From Bacteroidales bacterium UBA5281 (GTDB taxonomy: Bacteria; Bacteroidota; Bacteroidia; Bacteroidales; Lentimicrobiaceae), in contig DHSR01000033.1 in assembly GCA_002410555.1 (NCBI GenBank), forward strand, positions 62,880 through 126,879: DNA of 64,000 nt, written 5' to 3'. A program made the position numbers and the translations under genes. Positions 10,001 to 18,122 of this stretch are shown here, piece by piece (position 1 is the first letter of the stretch; each line of letters opens with the position of its first letter). The notes below the pieces were generated by a model that saw nothing but the letters and a program-made list of their open reading frames with translations, made no database searches and was not told the origin of the DNA.

Positions 10001-10211
10001 CGAAATCATCAGGATTGAGCCGAATATGCCTAAAGCCTGGCGAAGCATTAAATTTGGCTTCTCCTTCCGGGGACAGCGCTTCAATCTGGAGGCTTCTCAC
10101 GAAAGTGTGTTGATTGAACATGCTGAACAAACCGGCAAGAAAACGCAAATCCTTATTAAAGGGAAATCCTTCCAGTTGACTCCCGGAAATAAGCTCACGC
10201 TTAAATTTTAA
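7059..10211 (+). CDS. Bifunctional beta-phosphoglucomutase / GH65 disaccharide phosphorylase (probably maltose or trehalose)
   Basis: Two enzymes in one chain of 1050 residues. Residues 1-250 are a HAD phosphatase-like mutase: FDLDGV with Asp12 and Asp14, VASSSKN, KGKPEPDIF and IIEDAVSGVQAG, the pattern of beta-phosphoglucomutase. Residues 265-1050 are a GH65 phosphorylase starting GNGYFGTRG, with the family's catalytic acid in GPDEFHE (Glu747). GH65 cleaves an alpha-glucoside with phosphate to give beta-glucose-1-phosphate, which the HAD domain would convert to glucose-6-phosphate without release. Maltose is favoured because malQ and an SLC45-type transporter lie next to it, but trehalose or kojibiose cannot be excluded. 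It leads an operon with two P-loop kinases, with gaps of 30 and 28 bases. Confidence 0.92.
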   Translation: MSENHFDAVIFDLDGVITKTALVHSSAWKTMFDDYLKEREKKYNEPFQEFTHIGDYLPFVDGKPRYKGVDDFLKSRGIELPYGDPSDGYEQETVCGLGNRKDFAFNEILKRDGVEVYESTHSFIYGLKEAGIRIGVASSSKNCKPVLEAANLLHLFETRVDGVVSAELKLKGKPEPDIFTRAADNLGVTYHRTVIIEDAVSGVQAGRRGAFGLVIGVAREDNERELLINGADIVVNDLSEINIDRINQWFEKVLEDDQWGITYHAYEPEKERTREALLTVGNGYFGTRGAMEETKSSEFHSPGTYIAGLYNRLESKVGDRLIENEDFVNVPNWLPVNFRIDGEPWFDFDKAEISEFKKHLDFRTGVFTRQMVVTDSIGRQTRVVSRRMANMAIPHQAALQYEITPLNYNGNIALKSGIDGDIINEGVERYKQLNQRHLEKDQQGCEDNLIWVSVNTTQSGIQIAEAANHHLYLNNNRLDITGAAEVLPSKAFVHFSVPVQRSETLRLEKTVGIYTSKYDDVADPLSAARIMAVTTTLFDDIVEKSVVQWSKIWQKIDIVIDGNRMDQKLLRLHLYHLMVSASPHNATIDASFTARGLHGEAYRGHIFWDELFILPFYSMNFPETAKATLLYRYNRLDKARAYAEEHGYKGAMFPWQSGSDGREETQIVHLNPLTGDWGDDYSSLQRHVSLAIAYNIWEYFHITGDLDFIKKYGAEMFLEICRFWASKAELNAKTGRYTIAGVMGPDEFHEQYHGAAEGGLRDNAYTNIMVAWAFGKAFDLVEKLGKSSKAILKKTSVTTEELNHWKEISQKLNVVISDKGIISQYDGYFDLKELDWDDYKKKYDNIYRLDRILKAEGKSADEYKVAKQADTLMTFYNLDDEEVRNILEGMGYQVSAGYLKENLSYYLARTSHGSTLSRVVHAQLANMIGDRELSWELYQDALGSDYVDIQGGTTAEGIHLGVMAGTVLIAMHAYAGLNLRGEIIRIEPNMPKAWRSIKFGFSFRGQRFNLEASHESVLIEHAEQTGKKTQILIKGKSFQLTPGNKLTLKF

Positions 10212-10241
10212 GACTTTTCTAACGAAAAAAAACAGAAGCAA

Positions 10242-10880
10242 ATGCTAAACGATATATTATTACTGAATAAAAAGCACGAAAACGCTGCCCAGACCATCTA
10301 CGAAAGGGTTCAGGATGAGTTGACGGATAAATACATCATCTCCATCTCGGGAGAGGTAGAAACCGGAAAGGCTGAAGTGGCTCATATGCTCGGTCGCTTA
10401 TTGCGAAAAGAAGGCATTCGGGTAAAATTGCTGCATATGGACAATTACTACAAAATTGCCCCGCTCGAGCGAACGGCCTGGCGCAAACGCCATGGAATAG
10501 AAAGTGTGGGTTACAATGAATATGACTGGGAAGTAATCAACCGAAATCTGAAAGGTTTTAAGGAGGGTAAGCTCACCACCATTCCGTGTGTGGATTTGTT
10601 TACCGGACAGATTGATCAACTAACCACCAATTTTGAGGGAATAAAAGTCCTGATTATCGAAGGTTTGTATTCTGTGAAAATTGAAGAGGCAAACCTGAAA
10701 GTTTTTATTGAAAGTACCTATCACGATACCCTTGAAGAGCAAAAACTATCGGGCAAGGAGGAATTGGATGATTTCAGGATGCAGGTGCTGGAGCGTGAAC
10801 ATAAGGTGGTACAATCCCTCAAACCCCTGGCCGATTTCTATCTGGATTTTGATACTGCCAGTGAAATATTTCACTATTAA
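10242..10880 (+). CDS. Uridine kinase-like P-loop protein with degenerate Walker A
   Basis: A 212-residue relative of uridine kinase/phosphoribulokinase and paralogue of the next gene. Shared landmarks are a P-loop after the first strand, LLHMDNYYKIAPLERTAWRKRHG, EYDWEVINRNL, PCVDLFTGQIDQLTT and the Walker B-like LIIEGLY. The P-loop reads GEVETGKAEV: the Gly-Lys is kept, but the Ser/Thr that binds magnesium is Ala and the middle glycines are lost. It may therefore be inactive, acting as a partner or regulator of its neighbour. It is in the GH65 operon, suggesting a role in sugar handling. The substrate is not known, and the product should not be called a uridine kinase on this evidence. Confidence 0.75.
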   Translation: MLNDILLLNKKHENAAQTIYERVQDELTDKYIISISGEVETGKAEVAHMLGRLLRKEGIRVKLLHMDNYYKIAPLERTAWRKRHGIESVGYNEYDWEVINRNLKGFKEGKLTTIPCVDLFTGQIDQLTTNFEGIKVLIIEGLYSVKIEEANLKVFIESTYHDTLEEQKLSGKEELDDFRMQVLEREHKVVQSLKPLADFYLDFDTASEIFHY

Positions 10881-10908
10881 TCTACAAAACCATTAAAATT
10901 AGAATAAT

Positions 10909-11544
10909 ATGCTTGGAGATGTTCTTTTAATTACGGAAAAGCATGAAAATGCTGCCAAAGAGATTGTGCCCTATATCCTGAAAAACAAAAAGGATAAATT
11001 CATCATTGCCATTTCAGGGGAGTCCGGCTCGGGAAAGACGGAATTGGCGCATGTTATTGCAAAGATGCTGCGTAAAGCCAACATCATATGCAAACCCATT
11101 CACATCGACAATTACTACCGGATTCTCCCGCTGTTGCGGACGGAATGGCGTAAAAAGCATGGCATTCAGCAGTCGGTCGGACTGAGTGAATATGACTGGG
11201 ATACCATCAATAAGAACATTGAGGATTTTCGGCAAAACCGGGTTTCTACCATGCCATGTGTCGATTTGGTTACCGAACAGGTTGACCAGCTCACCACCGA
11301 TTTTAATGGTGTAGATATGATTATCATCGATGGTTTATACGCCATCAATACACCCAGGGTTGATTTGAGCATTTTCATCGAACTCACCTACCATGAGACG
11401 AAAAAGGCGCAAATCGTTCGCGGCAAAGAGCCTCAGAATGAATATCGTATGCAGGTGCTGGAGCAGGAACACCAGATAGTACTTACATTGAGGCCTAAGG
11501 CTGACTTGCTGATTAATAAGGAGTACCAGGTGGTAGAAGCCTGA
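10909..11544 (+). CDS. Uridine kinase-like P-loop kinase, intact Walker A
   Basis: A 211-residue P-loop kinase of the uridine kinase/phosphoribulokinase type, with intact Walker A GESGSGKTEL, IHIDNYYRI, EYDWDTINKN, PCVDLVTEQVDQ and Walker B-like IIIDGLYAI. It is about as long as a minimal uridine kinase but sits 28 bases after a degenerate copy of itself and downstream of the HAD-GH65 fusion. Phosphorolysis of maltose leaves one unphosphorylated glucose, so a sugar kinase would make sense here; that is inference from position. The two paralogues could form a heterodimer. It is the last gene of the operon and converges on malQ. Confidence 0.8.
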   Translation: MLGDVLLITEKHENAAKEIVPYILKNKKDKFIIAISGESGSGKTELAHVIAKMLRKANIICKPIHIDNYYRILPLLRTEWRKKHGIQQSVGLSEYDWDTINKNIEDFRQNRVSTMPCVDLVTEQVDQLTTDFNGVDMIIIDGLYAINTPRVDLSIFIELTYHETKKAQIVRGKEPQNEYRMQVLEQEHQIVLTLRPKADLLINKEYQVVEA

Positions 11545-11629
11545 ACCGGAAAGGATGAAATCTGGCAGAGCCGGAAACAGTAATTTTCCTTGCTTCCGCT
11601 TTACCTGTAGTAAAATACAGAAATTAGTA

Positions 11630-13150
11630 TCAGATTGCAGAGGTGTCTTTCAAATCCGGATTGATGCGACTATACAAAATGCTTAAATCTTTAAGCCGGT
11701 GTGCGTACTCATCAGGAAGTTGTCCTTCAAAATAGCGCCACTGCCAGTTATTGACCAGTGTGCCCGGTATGTTCATCCGTGAGTCTGTATCAAGCCCCAT
11801 TACATCCTGCAAAGGGGCGATCGCCATTTGTGAAACCGAAGCCCAGGCCAGTCGAATCATCAGCCACTGAGGCCCGCTGCCTATGCTGCCTGCATATTTA
11901 TGAAATTTTAGCTTAATATCACTGCTTAGCTCATTGTACCATCCCATCACGGTGTCATTATCATGGGTACCGGTATATACTACCGAATTGGGATGATAAA
12001 AATGGGGTAAAAATCCGTTAAAATCACTCTCATCGAACCCAAACTGAAGGATTTTCATACCGGGAAGATTATATTTCTCCCGCAAGGCATCCACATCGGG
12101 AGTAATTACGCCCAGATCTTCTGCAATAATGGGTAATTCACCAAATTTTTCATATAGTGCCTCAAACAATTCTTTACCGGGAGCATCTATCCATTTCCCG
12201 TTTATGGCTGTTTCTTCTCCAAAAGGAACCGCCCAAAAAGCCAGTAATCCCCTGAAATGATCGATTCGGATGATATCGGCTAATTCCAGGTTATAGCTGA
12301 TTCGCCTTATCCACCACTCAAAGCCGGTTTGTTTCAGAAAATCCCAATTGAAGAGCACATTTCCCCAGAGTTGTCCGGTTTCACTGAAAAAGTCAGGAGG
12401 AACACCGGCCACCAGATCAGGGTTAAGGTTTTTATCCAGCATAAAAACTTCATGATTGGCCCATGCATCGCTGCTGTCGTAAGAAACATATAAAGGTATA
12501 TCTCCAATAATTTCAATGCTGTTTTTATTCGCGTACTCTTTTAATGCCAGCCATTGGTAGTTGGCAACAAATTGAAGGTATTTGTGATATTTAATCCTTT
12601 GACTGAGTGATTCTTTATATTGCGCCAGTGATTCTGCTTCACTCAGGCGTATCTCGTCAGGCCATTCATACCAGGGTTTACCTGCCATGGTTTCTTTAAT
12701 GGCTTTAAATAATGCGTAATCATTAAGCCAATAACTTTGTTTGCTCGTAAAAGCCTCGTAATCAGCTATTTCCTCTTGTGTTGCCGATGTTTCAAAGAGG
12801 TCATGCACTTTTTTGAAAATATTGGATCGCGAACCATTTGCAAATGCATAATCCACCCTGCCTGAATTGGCTTTTTCGGCCTCCTTTAAATCCGAAGATT
12901 CAAGCCATCCTTTTTTTACAAAGTGGGTCAGGTCGATAAGTATCGGGTCCAGTGCAAAGGCAGAATAGCACTGATAGGGTGAGTCACCCGGCCCGGTGGG
13001 TCCCAATGGCAGGATTTGCCAAATATTTTGTCCGGCTTTTTTTAGAAAGTCAACGAAAGCATATGCTTCAGGGCCAAAAGTGCCTATGCCATAATTGTTT
13101 GGAAGCGAGGTGGGATGAAGCAGAATGCCTGCTTTACGTGTATTTTCCAT
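11630..13150 (-). CDS. malQ: 4-alpha-glucanotransferase (amylomaltase, GH77)
   Basis: Cytosolic disproportionating enzyme that moves maltodextrin segments between chains and releases glucose. It starts with the family signature KAGILLHPTSLP and has the three GH77 carboxylates: Asp297 in RIDHFRG (nucleophile), Glu344 in IIAEDLG (acid/base) and Asp397 in GTHDNDT. These numbers are very close to those of the short Thermus-type enzyme, and the 506-residue length matches that form without the N-terminal extension of the E. coli protein. An upstream TTG at 13156 would add two residues and overlap the transporter stop; the ATG at 13150 avoids this. It forms an operon with the upstream MFS gene, with a 2-base gap. 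Confidence 0.95.
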   Translation of the reverse strand: MENTRKAGILLHPTSLPNNYGIGTFGPEAYAFVDFLKKAGQNIWQILPLGPTGPGDSPYQCYSAFALDPILIDLTHFVKKGWLESSDLKEAEKANSGRVDYAFANGSRSNIFKKVHDLFETSATQEEIADYEAFTSKQSYWLNDYALFKAIKETMAGKPWYEWPDEIRLSEAESLAQYKESLSQRIKYHKYLQFVANYQWLALKEYANKNSIEIIGDIPLYVSYDSSDAWANHEVFMLDKNLNPDLVAGVPPDFFSETGQLWGNVLFNWDFLKQTGFEWWIRRISYNLELADIIRIDHFRGLLAFWAVPFGEETAINGKWIDAPGKELFEALYEKFGELPIIAEDLGVITPDVDALREKYNLPGMKILQFGFDESDFNGFLPHFYHPNSVVYTGTHDNDTVMGWYNELSSDIKLKFHKYAGSIGSGPQWLMIRLAWASVSQMAIAPLQDVMGLDTDSRMNIPGTLVNNWQWRYFEGQLPDEYAHRLKDLSILYSRINPDLKDTSAI

Positions 13151-13152
13151 AA

Positions 13153-14661
13153 TCAATGATCATCAGTAACAAACATCACCGTGGCGGCTGCAATAAACAT
13201 AGAAGCACCCCCAAGCATCAGGGCATAGATGGCATGGCCCCCAAACAGGTCGCGGGTGAGAAAACCGAGGATGCTGGCAGCCAGAATCTGAGGGATGACA
13301 ATAAAAAAGTTGAAGATGCCCATGTAAGTACCCATTTTATGACTGGGTAATGCCCCGGCCAGTATGGCATAAGGCATGGAGAGGATACTTGCCCAGGCCA
13401 GACCGACACCAACCATAGAAACCAACAATAAGTTCGGGTCTTTGATAAAATAAATAGACAATAATCCGATGCCTCCGGCAATAAGCGAGATCATGTGGGT
13501 GAATTTACGCGAAGTTCGTTTGGCTATAACCGGCAATAGAAAAGCCACTACAGCCGCTACCCCATTATAAACAGCAAAACAAATGCCTACCCAGTCAGCC
13601 CCTTTGTTAAAAAGTTCAGAAGTAGTATCTGAAGTGCCGTAAATATGAGCAGTAACCGCCGAAGTGGTGTAAATCCACATGGCGAAAAGGGCAAACCAGG
13701 AGAAAAATTGAACAATAGCCAGTTGCGCCATGGTTTTGGGCATTTTGTAGAAGTCGTGCATGACAACGGCCACCCCATTTTGAGTTTTGCCGTTTTTGAT
13801 GAGTAATCCTGAAATCAGCAACATCATACCATAAGCTGCTAAACCCACTGTGAAAATATATAATTCAGGATGGAGTTTAAAGTAATAGATCAGATAGGAG
13901 AGCACCAGGCCTGTTGCAATCCATATCGCACTGCGGATGAGGAAGATACTACCGGTTTTTTGAGGCTGTTCTATCTCGTCGTGATGTTCATTCTCTGTGA
14001 TGTTGCCCTCCGCCAGGGCATGGGCGCGCAGTTCTTCGGGTGAATACTCTTTACTGCGCACCACTGTCCAGATAACTGCACCGAAAAAAGCGGCTGCACC
14101 CAGATAAAAGGAGTATTGAACCGACGGCGGGATGATTCCTTCGGGTGCTGTATTGGCGATGCCGAACCAGTTGGTCAGTATATAAGGCAATGCAGAAGCC
14201 ACTACTGCTCCGGTTCCAATAAAGAAGCTCTGCATGGCGAAACCTTTGGTGCGTTGCTCCGAAGGCAACATATCGCCCACGAAAGCCCGGAAAGGCTCCA
14301 TAGAAATATTGATGGATGCGTCCATAATCCACAACATACCGGCAGCCACCCAAAGGGTAGGTGAGTTGGGCATAATAATAAGTGCCAGTGAAGCCAAAAT
14401 GGCGCCCACCAGGAAATAGGGTCTTCGCCGGCCCAGACGGTTCCAGGTATTGTCGCTCATATGCCCGATGATGGGCTGAATAATCAAACCGGTAACCGGA
14501 GCGGCGATCCAAAGGATGGGAATTTCATCCACTTTCGCACCCAGGGTTTCAAAAATCCGGCTTACATTGGCATTTTGCAGCGCAAACCCAAACTGAATAC
14601 CCAGAAACCCAAAACTCATGTTCCAGATCTGCCAGAAACTTAAATGAGGCTTTTTAGTCAT
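13153..14661 (-). CDS. MFS sugar transporter, SLC45-like (probable maltose/oligosaccharide:proton symporter)
   Basis: An inner-membrane protein of 502 residues with about 12 hydrophobic segments. The N-terminus (FWQIWNMSFGFLGIQFGFAL) and the loop between helices 2 and 3 (NTWNRLGRRRPYF) are typical of the SLC45/MalA-like branch, whose characterised members import maltose or sucrose. It is followed directly by malQ and lies opposite the GH65 phosphorylase operon, so maltose or short maltodextrins are the likely cargo. The central cytoplasmic loop between helices 6 and 7 is charged and His-rich (NEHHDEIEQPQ). Substrate assignment is by context only. Confidence 0.88.
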   Translation of the reverse strand: MTKKPHLSFWQIWNMSFGFLGIQFGFALQNANVSRIFETLGAKVDEIPILWIAAPVTGLIIQPIIGHMSDNTWNRLGRRRPYFLVGAILASLALIIMPNSPTLWVAAGMLWIMDASINISMEPFRAFVGDMLPSEQRTKGFAMQSFFIGTGAVVASALPYILTNWFGIANTAPEGIIPPSVQYSFYLGAAAFFGAVIWTVVRSKEYSPEELRAHALAEGNITENEHHDEIEQPQKTGSIFLIRSAIWIATGLVLSYLIYYFKLHPELYIFTVGLAAYGMMLLISGLLIKNGKTQNGVAVVMHDFYKMPKTMAQLAIVQFFSWFALFAMWIYTTSAVTAHIYGTSDTTSELFNKGADWVGICFAVYNGVAAVVAFLLPVIAKRTSRKFTHMISLIAGGIGLLSIYFIKDPNLLLVSMVGVGLAWASILSMPYAILAGALPSHKMGTYMGIFNFFIVIPQILAASILGFLTRDLFGGHAIYALMLGGASMFIAAATVMFVTDDH

Positions 14662-14779
14662 ATTTATGGACTTATCGTTTATAAGGCGATAAAATTACGG
14701 AAAAAGCCCCGCATTAACAGCAGTTTTTCCTATGAATAAAAAAAACAATGCAAATACCGGGTTTAAATGCTTCTTTTTG

Positions 14780-14787
14780 TAAATTTG
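14780..14787 (+). promoter_or_regulatory. -7 promoter element for tRNA-Gly
   Basis: TAAATTTG matches TAnnTTTG and ends 10 bases before the first base of the tRNA. No convincing -33 element is seen 19 bases upstream. Confidence 0.4.
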
Positions 14788-14797
14788 CGGCATCAAT

Positions 14798-14873
14798 GCG
14801 GAAGTAGCTCAGTTGGTAGAGCATCAGCTTCCCAAGCTGAGGGTCGCGGGTTCGAATCCCGTTTTCCGCTCCA
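14798..14873 (+). tRNA. tRNA-Gly (CCC)
   Basis: All four stems can be drawn. The acceptor GCGGAAG pairs with TTTCCGC (one G-T pair), followed by the discriminator T and an encoded CCA at 14871-14873. The anticodon stem CAGCTT/AAGCTG closes a loop TTCCCAA with anticodon CCC. The T-arm contains GGTTCGAATCC. The gene is intact. Its 3' 12 bases plus CCA and 5 flanking bases are repeated exactly at 21680-21699. Confidence 0.97.
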
Positions 14874-14878
14874 CTTAA
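14859..14878 (+). repeat. Left copy of a 20-bp direct repeat (att-like), 3' end of tRNA-Gly
   Basis: The sequence from the end of the T-arm through the CCA to five bases past it is identical, base for base, to 21680-21699. A repeat of a tRNA 3' end is the usual trace left by a site-specific integrase. The interval between copies is 6821 bases. Confidence 0.6.
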
Positions 14879-14904
14879 AAACCAATGAATTATAAGTATA
14901 TCAT

Positions 14905-14932
14905 GGCCTTCTTAAGATGGGGGCCTTTTTTT
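14905..14932 (+). terminator. Intrinsic terminator after tRNA-Gly
   Basis: GGCCTTC (14905-14911) pairs with GGGGGCC (14919-14925), with two G-T pairs, around a loop TTAAGATG. Seven T residues follow at 14926-14932. Confidence 0.6.
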
Positions 14933-15003
14933 ATACCTTTATTCATTCAACCTTGCTTCATCAAAAACACCTAGTGTGTTAAAACTTGAAAAGTGGGTTA
15001 GGG

Positions 15004-15675
15004 TCAACCGGGATTTTCATCAATCAACCCATTGGCAATTGCGTACTTAATCAGACCAACAATCGACTTTGTTTTTGTTTTGGTAAACATATTGTGACGG
15101 TGCGTTTCTACCGTTCGTTCACTGATAAACAGTTTCTCAGCAATTTCGTCGTTCTGCATTTCATTGGCAATCAGAATAAGAATTTCTTTTTCGCGCTGTG
15201 TAAGCACTGATTGGCCTACGGTTAGTTCGGAGGGAGTTGCGGACTGACTCATATTATTTAGCAGGATTTCCTGAACATCCCGACCGAGGTATTTTTCGCC
15301 TTTTGCTACTATCCGAATCGCCTCCAACACTTCATTCATATTGGTGCGTTTGAGGATATATCCTGATGCTCCTGCTTCCACCATCTTTCTGATCATGTTA
15401 ATGTCTTCATGCATTGTCAGGGCCAATATCTGAATGTCGGGCTGAATTTCTTTTAAACTGCGCGTTGTTTCAATTCCAGATCCTTCTGGCATACTAATAT
15501 CAGCCAGAACAACCTGTACGGGGTTATTACTCACAAAGTCGATAGCCTCCTGCATGGAATTTGCGCCTCCGGCAAAAACGATATCAGGTTCATCCTGAAG
15601 CAATGATTTGAGGCCATCAATAATCAACTGATGGTCATCAACCACCAAAACTTTAATGATTTTTTCTTGTGACAT
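15004..15675 (-). CDS. NarL/LuxR-family response regulator
   Basis: A cytoplasmic two-component regulator of 223 residues. The receiver holds VVDDHQ with Asp13 and Asp14, the phosphoacceptor Asp59 in LADISMPEG, and GYILKRT with the conserved Lys. A LuxR-type helix-turn-helix fills residues 150-215 (LTQREKEILILIANEMQNDEIAEKL is its start region). It begins 4 bases after the stop of the HisKA_3 kinase gene and is clearly its partner. The gene itself looks intact while the kinase is frameshifted, so the pair may no longer signal. It lies just inside the tRNA-bounded segment. Confidence 0.93.
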   Translation of the reverse strand: MSQEKIIKVLVVDDHQLIIDGLKSLLQDEPDIVFAGGANSMQEAIDFVSNNPVQVVLADISMPEGSGIETTRSLKEIQPDIQILALTMHEDINMIRKMVEAGASGYILKRTNMNEVLEAIRIVAKGEKYLGRDVQEILLNNMSQSATPSELTVGQSVLTQREKEILILIANEMQNDEIAEKLFISERTVETHRHNMFTKTKTKSIVGLIKYAIANGLIDENPG

Positions 15676-15679
15676 TATT

Positions 15680-17618
15680 TTATTTTAATGGAATGACAAT
15701 ACTAACAATGGTGCCACGGTCAATTAGTGAGTCCACATACATACTGCCATTCAAATTTTCTACTCTTGATTTAATGTTGCCAATACCTCCTCCATTATTG
15801 GTTCCCGTATCATTTACATTAAAACCATGTCCGTTGTCTTCAACCATAAGTGTAACCTCTTTTTCGCTTTTAATAAGTTGAACCGTAAATAAACTTCGCC
15901 TCAGCATGTTTAATTGCATTGTTAAGCAGTTCCTGAATTGCCCTGTAAATCGTATGCTCGGTCAAGTTATCTAAATCTGTAAAGAAGCCGAATGACTCTA
16001 CCTGCATTTTAAGATGGTTGGTTTTGTTGATTATATCTGAAAGATTTTTCAGCGCCTCAATCAGACCTTTTTCCGAAAGCAGGGTTGGCGCAAGGTTGTG
16101 TGAAATATTACGTAACTCAGTAAAAGCTTCATCAATACTTTTAAAGGTAGTATCGAAAAGTTCCTCTTTTCTGCTATCGGTCAATTGTCTTTTTTGATGC
16201 AACACACTTAAATTCAACCGTGCTACGGATAAAACCTGCCCTAAACCATCATGCAGTTCGCGGCCAATTCTTTGGCGCTCTTGTATTTCGGCGGAAACAG
16301 CATCGCGCGATTTTTTTTCGGTGAGGTCAATGATGGCCTGCTGCAGCTTTACCTGTTGTTTGTGCTTATAATTATGGTAAAGCAAGTAGATTCCGATGAT
16401 AACGAGTAAGAATGCAATTCCAATGAACAGGAGTAGATTATTCTTTTTGCTGATGCTTAACTGCTGGCTTTCAATTTGCAACTGTTGAAAAGTATTGGCC
16501 TGGCTTAAGGTGTTGATTTCTAAATTGTAAATCTGATGAAGTACGGTTTGGTTCAACAATTCATCTTTCATAGTTACATACTGACGGAAGTGCTGAAGGC
16601 TTTTATCGAATGAGCCATTCTTCTCATAAATTTGAGATAGCACGTTGTGAGATTCGTACTGAAGCACCTGATTGTTCAACTGCTTACCGATTTCTAAAGC
16701 TGCGGTTGCCTCGTCCAAAGCATTGCTTAAATTACCCTCTTTGAGTAAAACCTGTGCCAGCCCTAACATCGATGAAGCCTCTTGGTAAGGCTGTATAATG
16801 GATTGCGATAAGGTTCGGCTGAGGGAGTAATAATTTTTTGCATCAATTGTGTTGTTTGTCTTTAAATAAAAGTTGGCCTTATCCTGGTATATGCTGCATA
16901 GCCCGTAAATATTGTCGTTTCTTTGAGAAATCCCTGCAGCTTTATCAAAATAAAAATGCGCCGAGTCGACTTTCATTTTTTTTGCAAACATCAGACCTTT
17001 GTTGCCCAAAGCCGTTGAAATACCGATGCTGTCGCCAACTAATTTAAAGTTTTCAAGGGCAAGTTGAAAATTGATTAAAGCCTTTTCGCTGTTCTCAAGC
17101 TCATTGAATAGAAGTCCGATATTATTGTAAACGCCAGCCGCATTTTTCTTACTCCCCGAACGCTGAAACCGCTCCAATGCTTTCAGATAATAATCCAGTG
17201 CATCTTTAAAGTTTCCGGTTTTTAAATAAAGAACACCTATGTTATTATAGATGGCCCCCAATCTTACCGTATCATTGTGTTGTTGTGCACTTTCCAGTGC
17301 CTTGTAGTAGTAATTGAGCGCCTGACCATAGTTATCCTGTACGTTATAGGTTGATCCAAGTAGATTCAGGTTTCCGGAATGATTGTGTTTCTCATTGAGG
17401 CTATCGGCAATGATAGCTTTAATATTGATTGATCGCGCACTGTCGGGATAAGAGTACAGGACATTCATGGCGGTTTTTATAAGACTATCTGCGCTTATTT
17501 CAGTCATGTTATTGCTATCAACACTAACTCTCACAATGGTATTCTGGGCATACCCGGTGAGCGACACGAAAAGCAGGTAAAAAGGAAATAATCTAAAGTT
17601 GAAAAAGTTTACAAACAA
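15680..17618 (-). pseudogene. TPR histidine kinase (HisKA_3 type), frameshifted in the ATPase domain
   Basis: The sensor kinase partner of the NarL-type regulator. It has a signal-like N-terminus, a periplasmic array of TPR repeats (residues 60-340), one membrane helix (NLLLFIGIAFLLVIIGIYLL), then a dimerisation domain with phospho-His456 in GRELHDGLGQ. The ATPase N-box ELLNNAIKHA is followed by a shift: the first frame ends at 15870, while the G1 box VEDNGHGF and G2 box GGGIGNIKSR continue in the next frame to 15680. Removing one of the two C at 15883-15884 (GG on the coding strand) joins them perfectly as FIYVQLIKS. It is either a recent one-base insertion or an assembly error. The start appears to be TTG. 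Confidence 0.85.
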
Positions 17619-18122
17619 ATCATAAATGAATAAGTTTTTGCATTTCAGCCTGTTTTTTTTAATATAAAATGATGGATGAACATGCTTTAGTTTGTTTTTG
17701 GTGATTTAGCAGTTAAGCTTCCGACATTACAAAAGTAAGTTGAAATAAATCCCATTGAAATATAAAACACACACTTAGACAAAAATACGTGCTGACCCGG
17801 ATGCAAATTTAAGGGAAACATACCCATCAGCACGGAATGGTTTACTCATTTTCATGGAATATCTTTGTTGCATTGAAAATTTAGAACTTGATGCAGGCAA
17901 TAATGTTAAATGAATTTCACGCTACGATTGAGAAATATCCTGAATTTCTGTGGCTTTATTTCTTGCAATAAAAATGTCTGGCTGGTAATGTGGATCAATA
18001 AAGTAGTTGGTTGTCCGAAGGGTTAAGTTCATTGGGGAAAATTCGAATTGACACCGACAGAAAGTGACACAAGGAGTTGAATTAAATTGAAAGTATTAAC
18101 CATTGAAAAAAGGAGGTCAAAT
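17619..18122. other. Divergent intergenic region with a long-loop inverted repeat
   Basis: No gene is seen. CGTGCTGA (17788-17795) is repeated inverted as TCAGCACG (17827-17834), with GGG/CCC able to pair inside the 31-base interval. It sits between the divergent kinase gene and the T9SS-protein gene and could be a regulator site or a structured leader. The rest is AT-rich without recognisable content. Confidence 0.35.
18111..18116 (+). promoter_or_regulatory. Perfect Shine-Dalgarno site deciding the start at 18123
   Basis: AGGAGG stands 6 bases before ATG 18123. Strong sites of this kind are rare in Bacteroidota and are not seen before the neighbouring genes. It favours ATG 18123 over the in-frame TTG at 18087 and leaves a proper signal peptide at the N-terminus. 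Confidence 0.6.

Noticed and set aside
10242..11544. Calling both P-loop proteins uridine kinases
   Set aside because: They are related in fold, but one has a degenerate P-loop and the operon is for sugar phosphorolysis, so the substrate is open.
7059..14661. A SusCD-type polysaccharide utilisation locus
   Set aside because: There is no SusC or SusD homologue and no secreted glycoside hydrolase in the block; the enzymes are cytosolic with an MFS importer.
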